Part shown: positions 4,012-7,726 of the stretch, piece after piece
Layout: every line of letters starts with the position of its first letter
Numbering within the stretch: position 1 is the stretch's first letter
Source of the DNA: Coriobacteriales bacterium
GTDB taxonomy: Bacteria; Actinomycetota; Coriobacteriia; Coriobacteriales; UBA8131
Assembly: GCA_031267175.1 (NCBI GenBank)
Contig: JAIRZP010000190.1
Span: 1 to 7,726, forward strand
Direction of reading: 5' to 3'
DNA length: 7,726 bases
Notes under the pieces: generated by a model
Databases searched by the model: none
Told to the model about the DNA's origin: nothing
Seen by the model: only the letters and a program-made list of their open reading frames with translations
Made by a program: the position numbers and the translations under genes

Positions 4012-6378
4012 ATGGTTACCAGTATTGTCAAGCGCGACGGGCGCGCCGTGGAGTTTGAGCTCAGCAAGATCAGCGATGCCATTGAGAAGGCCTTTATCGC
4101 ATCGGGCAACCTGTCAAATGTCCAGACCTACACCAGGCTGGCCCAGGCGGTACAGGAAAAAATCGAGAACGGTGCCATCGAAGGCGACCCCACCGTTGAG
4201 GGTATTCAGGATCTGGTGGAAGAGGTCCTCGACGAGCACGGCTACTTTCAGATTGCCCGCTTCTACATCAAGTATCGCGACGAGCGGTCGCGCGCGCGCG
4301 AGTTCAACACCCAGCTGATGCAGAAGATAGACCGGCTCACCCATGCCGATGCCAAGGACTTTGATGTGGCGCGCGAGAACGCCAACATCGACGCCGACAC
4401 CGCCATGGGCACCATGCTCAAGTACGGCTCAGAAACGGCCAAGCAGTACTACAAGCTCCAGGTGCTCAATCCCCGGCACTCCAATGCCCATGCCGAGGGC
4501 GACATTCACATTCACGACCTGGATTTCTATACCCTCACCACCACCTGCTGCCAGATTGACATCGTCAAGCTCTTCAGCGGCGGCTTTTCCACCGGGCACG
4601 GCGTGCTGCGCGAGCCCAGCGGCATCACCAGCTATTCGGCGCTTGCCTGCATCGCCATCCAGAGCAACCAGAACGACCAGCACGGCGGCCAGTCCATCGC
4701 CAATTTTGACTACGGCATGGCGGACGGCGTGCGCAAGACCTATCGCAGCTTCTATAAGAAGAACCTGGCGGCGGCACTTGACCTGCTCGCCAATGTGAGC
4801 GATGCCAAAAACAGGGTCGATGCCCTGGTCTCGCGGGTCGAGGCACAGGTGGGTGTCAAGCCCGGCCTCATCATGGATCTGGGCTATCTTAACGAGGAGA
4901 AGACCGCCCTCATTGCCGAGATGGAGCTGGACGCAGAGACGGCCGAGGCCGCCCAGAACTATGCCGCCCGTCAGGCCACGGCAGACACCGACAAGGCCAC
5001 GCATCAGGCCATGGAGGCCTTTATCCACAACCTCAACACGATGCATTCCCGCGCTGGCGCGCAGACGCCCTTCTCGTCCATCAACTACGGCATGGATACC
5101 TCGGCGGAGGGGCGCATGGTCATAAAGAACATCCTGCTTGCCACCGAAGAAGGCCTGGGCAACGGCGAGACGCCTATCTTTCCCATACAGATCTTCCGCG
5201 TCAAGGAGGGCGTCAACTACAACGCCGCCGACCCCAACTACGACCTCTTCAAGCAGGCCTGTGCGGTGAGCGCCAAGCGGCTGTTCCCCAACTTCTCGTT
5301 TCTGGATGCCTCCTTCAACGCGGCCTTTTACAAGGGAACGCCTGAGACCGAGGTGGCCTATATGGGCTGCCGCACCCGTGTCATCGCCAATGTGTACGAC
5401 AAGGACAAGCAGGTAACGCCCGGCAGAGGCAACCTCAGCTTTACCTCCATCAACCTGCCCCGGCTGGCCATCAAGGCGCACGGCAATAAGGACCTCTTCT
5501 TTGAGCTTCTGGAGTCCAAGCTGGACCTGGTCTGCGAGCAGATGCTGGAGCGCTTTGAGATCCAGAGCCACAAGCGGGTCTACAATATGCCCTTTTTGAT
5601 GGGTCAGGGCGTGTGGGTCGATTCCGACACGCTGGACTGGGACGACGAGGTGGGCGAGGTGCTCAAGCACGGCACGCTCTCACTGGGCTTTATCGGCTTG
5701 GCGGAGACGCTGGTGGCCCTCAATGGTGAGCATCATGGCCAAAGTGAGAAGGCACAGAACTTCGGGCTTGAAGTCATCGGCTTTTTGCGTCGCTATCTGG
5801 ACGACCGGTCTGCCCGGGAAGGCCTCAACTACACGCTGCTGGCCACTCCGGCCGAGGGCCTGTCCGGAAGGTTTGTCACCCTGGACCGCGAGCGCTACGG
5901 CGTGATTCCCGGCGTCACCGACCGCGAATACTACACCAACAGCTTTCATGTTCCGGTGTACTACGACATCAACGGGTTCAGGAAGATCGAGCTGGAGGCG
6001 CCCTACCATGCCCTCACCAACGCAGGGCATATCTCCTATGTGGAGCTGGACGGCGACCCCACCGATAACCTGGAGGCCTTTGAGGCCATCATCCGCCATA
6101 TGAAGGAGAGTGGCGTAGGCTACGGTTCCGTCAACCATCCGGTGGACCGCGACCCGGTGTGCGGCTACAACGGCATCATCGGCGACCGGTGCCCCAAGTG
6201 TGGCCGCGAGGAGGGCGATGTGCCCTTTGAGCGTATCCGTCGCATCACCGGCTACCTGGTAGGCACCCTCGATCGCTTCAACAATGCCAAGCGCAAGGAA
6301 GAGAGTGAGCGGGTCAAGCACGGCGTGAGCAGCGCGGAGATTGTTGCGGAGAATGCCTCGGCTCATCTGGAACAGTAA
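4012..6378 (+). CDS. nrdD: anaerobic (class III) ribonucleoside-triphosphate reductase
   Basis: A 788-residue oxygen-independent ribonucleotide reductase that converts NTPs to dNTPs in the cytoplasm by a glycyl-radical mechanism. Residues 1-95 form an ATP-cone (VTSIVKRDGRAVEFELSKI), the allosteric domain that senses ATP/dATP. The barrel domain carries HIHDLDFY and TTTCCQID with Cys179/Cys180, and MGCRTRV with Cys453, matching the family's active-site cysteines. The C-terminal metal site shows Cys717, Cys727 and Cys730 (VCGY and CPKCG); an aspartate sits where many members have a fourth cysteine. The radical glycine is Gly747 in RRITGYLVG. The start at ATG 4012 follows AAAGGA at good spacing and begins at the ATP-cone; the frame is open further upstream to 3931, but that part translates the control region. 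It is slightly longer than E. coli NrdD. NrdG, its activase, is next. Confidence 0.95.
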   Translation: MVTSIVKRDGRAVEFELSKISDAIEKAFIASGNLSNVQTYTRLAQAVQEKIENGAIEGDPTVEGIQDLVEEVLDEHGYFQIARFYIKYRDERSRAREFNTQLMQKIDRLTHADAKDFDVARENANIDADTAMGTMLKYGSETAKQYYKLQVLNPRHSNAHAEGDIHIHDLDFYTLTTTCCQIDIVKLFSGGFSTGHGVLREPSGITSYSALACIAIQSNQNDQHGGQSIANFDYGMADGVRKTYRSFYKKNLAAALDLLANVSDAKNRVDALVSRVEAQVGVKPGLIMDLGYLNEEKTALIAEMELDAETAEAAQNYAARQATADTDKATHQAMEAFIHNLNTMHSRAGAQTPFSSINYGMDTSAEGRMVIKNILLATEEGLGNGETPIFPIQIFRVKEGVNYNAADPNYDLFKQACAVSAKRLFPNFSFLDASFNAAFYKGTPETEVAYMGCRTRVIANVYDKDKQVTPGRGNLSFTSINLPRLAIKAHGNKDLFFELLESKLDLVCEQMLERFEIQSHKRVYNMPFLMGQGVWVDSDTLDWDDEVGEVLKHGTLSLGFIGLAETLVALNGEHHGQSEKAQNFGLEVIGFLRRYLDDRSAREGLNYTLLATPAEGLSGRFVTLDRERYGVIPGVTDREYYTNSFHVPVYYDINGFRKIELEAPYHALTNAGHISYVELDGDPTDNLEAFEAIIRHMKESGVGYGSVNHPVDRDPVCGYNGIIGDRCPKCGREEGDVPFERIRRITGYLVGTLDRFNNAKRKEESERVKHGVSSAEIVAENASAHLEQ

Positions 6379-6412
6379 CCTTACACAGGAGCCTCAAACG
6401 AGAGTCTCAACA

Positions 6413-6445
6413 CTGTTGCCAGGGCACGTGCTGCTCTGGCAACAG
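6413..6445 (+). other. strong hairpin between nrdD and nrdG
   Basis: CTGTTGCCAG and CTGGCAACAG are perfect 10-base complements. Counting inner pairs, bases 6413-6425 pair with 6433-6445 (13 pairs, one G-U) around a 7-nt loop, ACGTGCT. A purine-rich stretch follows, not a T-run, so it is not a standard terminator on either strand. It could protect or process the upstream nrdD mRNA and set the NrdD to NrdG ratio. Confidence 0.6.
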
Positions 6446-6468
6446 GAGAAAAGCAAAGGATAATTTAC

Positions 6469-6501
6469 ATGGGTTTGCCTATGACCATGGTGTGCGCATG
6501 A
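6469..6501 (+). CDS. ten-codon coupling ORF before nrdG
   Basis: ATG 6469 has a good Shine-Dalgarno sequence (AAAGGA, about 8 nt upstream) and encodes MGLPMTMVCA, ending in a TGA at 6499-6501. That stop overlaps the nrdG start as ATGA at 6498-6501. The nrdG ATG itself has no evident ribosome binding site. The arrangement suggests that ribosomes ending here restart on nrdG. It is short enough that chance cannot be excluded. Confidence 0.4.
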   Translation: MGLPMTMVCA

Positions 6502-7001
6502 CCACGCTCCGTATCTTCGGTACGGCTGACGACTCCATTGTTGATGGCCCGGGCCTACGGTTTGCCGTGTTTACTCAGGGCTGCGTGCATGGCTGCGAGG
6601 GCTGTCATAACCCAGAGGCTCAGGACTTTGCGGGAGGCCGCGAGATAACACTCGATGAGCTTGAGCGCCAGATAGAGGCCAACCCGCTTCTGACGGGTAT
6701 CACACTTACCGGTGGCGAACCCTTTGAACAGGCAGCACCCCTCCTGGAGCTTGCGCACTGGGCCCAGGAGCGCGGGCTTACGGTATGGGCCTACAGTGGC
6801 TATACGTTTGAGGAGCTCCTTGCATGCACGCCCAGTGCCGAGGCACGGGAGCTGCTCGCTGCCGCGGACGTGCTGGTGGATGGCCCCTATGTGGCCGCCC
6901 AGGCTTCGCATGCCCTCACATGGCGCGGCTCCGCCAACCAGCGCATCATCGACGTGCCCGCGAGCCTGGCCTCAGGCGCAGTGGTAGAGCTGGAGGTGTA
7001 G
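6498..7001 (+). CDS. nrdG: anaerobic ribonucleotide reductase activating protein
   Basis: A 167-residue radical SAM activase that uses a [4Fe-4S] cluster and S-adenosylmethionine to create the glycyl radical on NrdD (Gly747 here). The cluster motif CX3CX2C is Cys29, Cys33 and Cys36 in GCVHGCEGCHNPE; VDGPGLRFAVF precedes it as in the family, and TLTGGEPFEQ at about 69-78 is the SAM-contacting GGE segment. DVLVDGPYV lies in the C-terminal half. The length is usual for NrdG. ATG 6498 is chosen because family members start just before the IFG strand; a GTG at 6492 is in frame, but neither has a clear Shine-Dalgarno sequence, so translation may depend on the small ORF that ends at 6501. mobB begins 2 nt after the stop. 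Confidence 0.93.
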   Translation: MTTLRIFGTADDSIVDGPGLRFAVFTQGCVHGCEGCHNPEAQDFAGGREITLDELERQIEANPLLTGITLTGGEPFEQAAPLLELAHWAQERGLTVWAYSGYTFEELLACTPSAEARELLAAADVLVDGPYVAAQASHALTWRGSANQRIIDVPASLASGAVVELEV

Positions 7002-7003
7002 TC

Positions 7004-7558
7004 ATGGCACTCCTCGCACTCGCCTTTACAGGCAAACAGAACTCGGGTAAGACGACCCTGCTCGAAAAGCTCATCGCCGAGCTTACCCGGCGCGGCTATA
7101 ACGTGGGCACGCTCAAACACCATGGCCACGCGGGATTTGACTTTGACATCGAAGGCAAGGACTCCTGGCGTCACGCCCAGGCGGGCAGCCGATTCACGGT
7201 AGTAAGCGCGCCCGACAAGATAGCCCTGGTGCGCGAGCTGGACGCTCCCGAAGACGCCGACAACACCCTGGCTGCCATGGTGGCGCTGTCTGCGGCGGGC
7301 GAGGCTCAGGGCACGCGCCCGCTCGACATCATCCTGGTGGAGGGCTATCGCCACAGTGGGCTGCCTACGGTGGAGCTGTTTCGAGCGGCTAATCCGAGGG
7401 ATGCCGAGCGAGAGCTTGGTGGGGAGGGCAACACCATCATCGCCGTAGTAACTGACCTTCCGCGCATCGAGGTAGAGGCAGCCGCCAGAGGGATACCAAG
7501 TTTTGGCTTTGAGGATACCGCTGCTCTCGCGAGTTTTGTTGAGAAGCTGATGGGATAA
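7004..7558 (+). CDS. mobB: molybdopterin-guanine dinucleotide biosynthesis protein B
   Basis: A 184-residue P-loop GTP-binding protein of the MobB family, which helps attach GMP to molybdopterin when the guanine-dinucleotide form of the molybdenum cofactor is made. Walker A is GKQNSGKTTL at residues 10-19 with Lys16 and Thr17. TLKHHGHAGFDFDIEGKDSWRHAQAG matches the family's KHxxHxFDID...GKDSxRHxxAG segment, and LVEGYRHSGLPTVELFR matches LVEGFK...PKIEL. Length and motif order are normal for MobB. GGAGGT, within the last codons of nrdG, is its Shine-Dalgarno sequence, and the 2-nt gap points to translational coupling with nrdG. No other molybdenum-cofactor gene is in the window. Its place in an anaerobic nrd operon suggests anaerobic molybdoenzymes in the host (inference). 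Confidence 0.92.
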   Translation: MALLALAFTGKQNSGKTTLLEKLIAELTRRGYNVGTLKHHGHAGFDFDIEGKDSWRHAQAGSRFTVVSAPDKIALVRELDAPEDADNTLAAMVALSAAGEAQGTRPLDIILVEGYRHSGLPTVELFRAANPRDAERELGGEGNTIIAVVTDLPRIEVEAAARGIPSFGFEDTAALASFVEKLMG

Positions 7559-7559
7559 T

Positions 7560-7666
7560 GGGGACAGAGCGGGGACGGGGCTGGTGTCCCACCGGTTTTA
7601 CCCTGTAGGCACTCTTCTTTTGTGTTTGGTGAAGGTGGTACACCAGCCCCGTCCCCCTGTCCCACC
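7560..7666. repeat. REP/MITE-like inverted-repeat element
   Basis: Two arms of about 33 bp, 7560-7593 and 7634-7666, are inverted copies of each other around a 40-nt centre. The core GGGGACGGGGCTGGTGT is perfect in both. They differ by a 3-nt insertion in the left arm and one C to A change. Each arm also holds GGGAC and GTCCC-type ends in inverted order. The element begins one base after the mobB stop codon. No T-run follows, so a simple terminator is unlikely. Such paired GC-rich palindromes fit REP/BIME elements mobilised by RAYT transposases, but copy number cannot be judged from one window. Confidence 0.65.
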
Positions 7667-7683
7667 CTCTATCCCCACCCTCT
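7661..7683 (+). repeat. short direct repeat
   Basis: CCCACCCTCT occurs at 7661-7670 and again at 7674-7683, period 13. It covers the outer edge of the inverted-repeat element and could be a remnant of its insertion or simple replication slippage. Confidence 0.4.
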
Positions 7684-7686
7684 GAC

Positions 7687-7695
7687 TGTTACAAT
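7687..7695 (+). promoter_or_regulatory. extended -10 promoter, leaderless geometry
   Basis: TG at 7687-7688, one base, then TACAAT at 7690-7695 make an extended -10 element, which would compensate for the absence of a recognisable -35 around 7667-7672. Six bases separate it from ATG 7702, so transcription should start at the start codon. Confidence 0.55.
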
Positions 7696-7701
7696 ACCCT
7701 C

Positions 7702-7726
7702 ATGAGTTTAATCGTCACAAAATTCG
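7702..7726 (+). CDS. lysC: probable aspartate kinase, N-terminus only
   Basis: Only eight complete codons are present (MSLIVTKF, then a first G). This is the classic opening of aspartate kinase, the enzyme that phosphorylates L-aspartate at the head of the lysine, threonine, methionine and diaminopimelate pathways; the family normally continues as KFGG(S/T)SV with the catalytic lysine seen here. The start has no Shine-Dalgarno sequence and fits leaderless translation from the preceding extended -10. Identification from eight residues is tentative, and the rest lies outside the window. Confidence 0.55.

Noticed and set aside
4429..5670. A 413-codon open frame on the minus strand within nrdD
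   Set aside because: It lies wholly antisense to a clear nrdD, in a GC-rich gene where the opposite strand stays open by codon bias; the translation is Gly/Leu/Val-rich with no recognisable motifs.
7560..7666. Simple intrinsic terminator after mobB
   Set aside because: No T-run follows either arm, and the arms and the 40-nt centre are far longer than a usual terminator hairpin.

Overview
The window reads as chromosomal DNA from a GC-rich anaerobic bacterium, most likely an actinobacterium of the Coriobacteriia type (Olsenella, Collinsella or Atopobium relatives). That placement is an inference. It rests on the GC-rich codon use, an oxygen-independent ribonucleotide reductase, and several promoters placed so that the start codon is itself the predicted first transcribed base, a style common in Actinobacteria. 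No ribosomal RNA or other taxonomic marker is present.

Layout, all on the + strand. (1) About 1-298: possibly the last codons of an upstream gene, then a promoter (84-112) and a leader of about 180 nt with a tiny leaderless ORF and a hairpin. (2) 299-1467: a secreted RlpA/3D-type double-psi beta-barrel protein, overlapped at its end by a small protein that resembles the N-terminal domain of cyanophycin synthetase standing alone. (3) 1499-3786: a fold-type I PLP aminotransferase with its own leaderless promoter, followed 11 nt later by a D-Ala-D-Ala-ligase-family ATP-grasp enzyme that lacks the usual Lys-Tyr pair in its omega loop. (4) 3787-4011: a dense regulatory region with phased A-tracts, two NrdR boxes 31 bp apart, a perfect DnaA box overlapping the second NrdR box, and inverted repeats. 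(5) 4012-7558: nrdD, then a strong hairpin and a ten-codon coupling ORF, then nrdG, then mobB, closely spaced. (6) 7560-7666: a REP/MITE-like inverted-repeat element directly after mobB. (7) 7702 to the end: the first codons of what looks like aspartate kinase, again behind a leaderless promoter.

How the genes work together: NrdG makes the glycyl radical on NrdD, which reduces ribonucleotides for DNA synthesis without oxygen. The control region suggests joint control by NrdR (nucleotide status) and DnaA (replication status). MobB supports molybdenum-cofactor nucleotide attachment and seems to ride on the same transcript. The first part of the window may concern the cell wall (DPBB protein, Ddl-family ligase). 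The CphA-N-like protein and the divergent ligase raise the possibility of a different amino-acid ligation function. These two and the control features of the nrd locus are the most interesting parts of the window.
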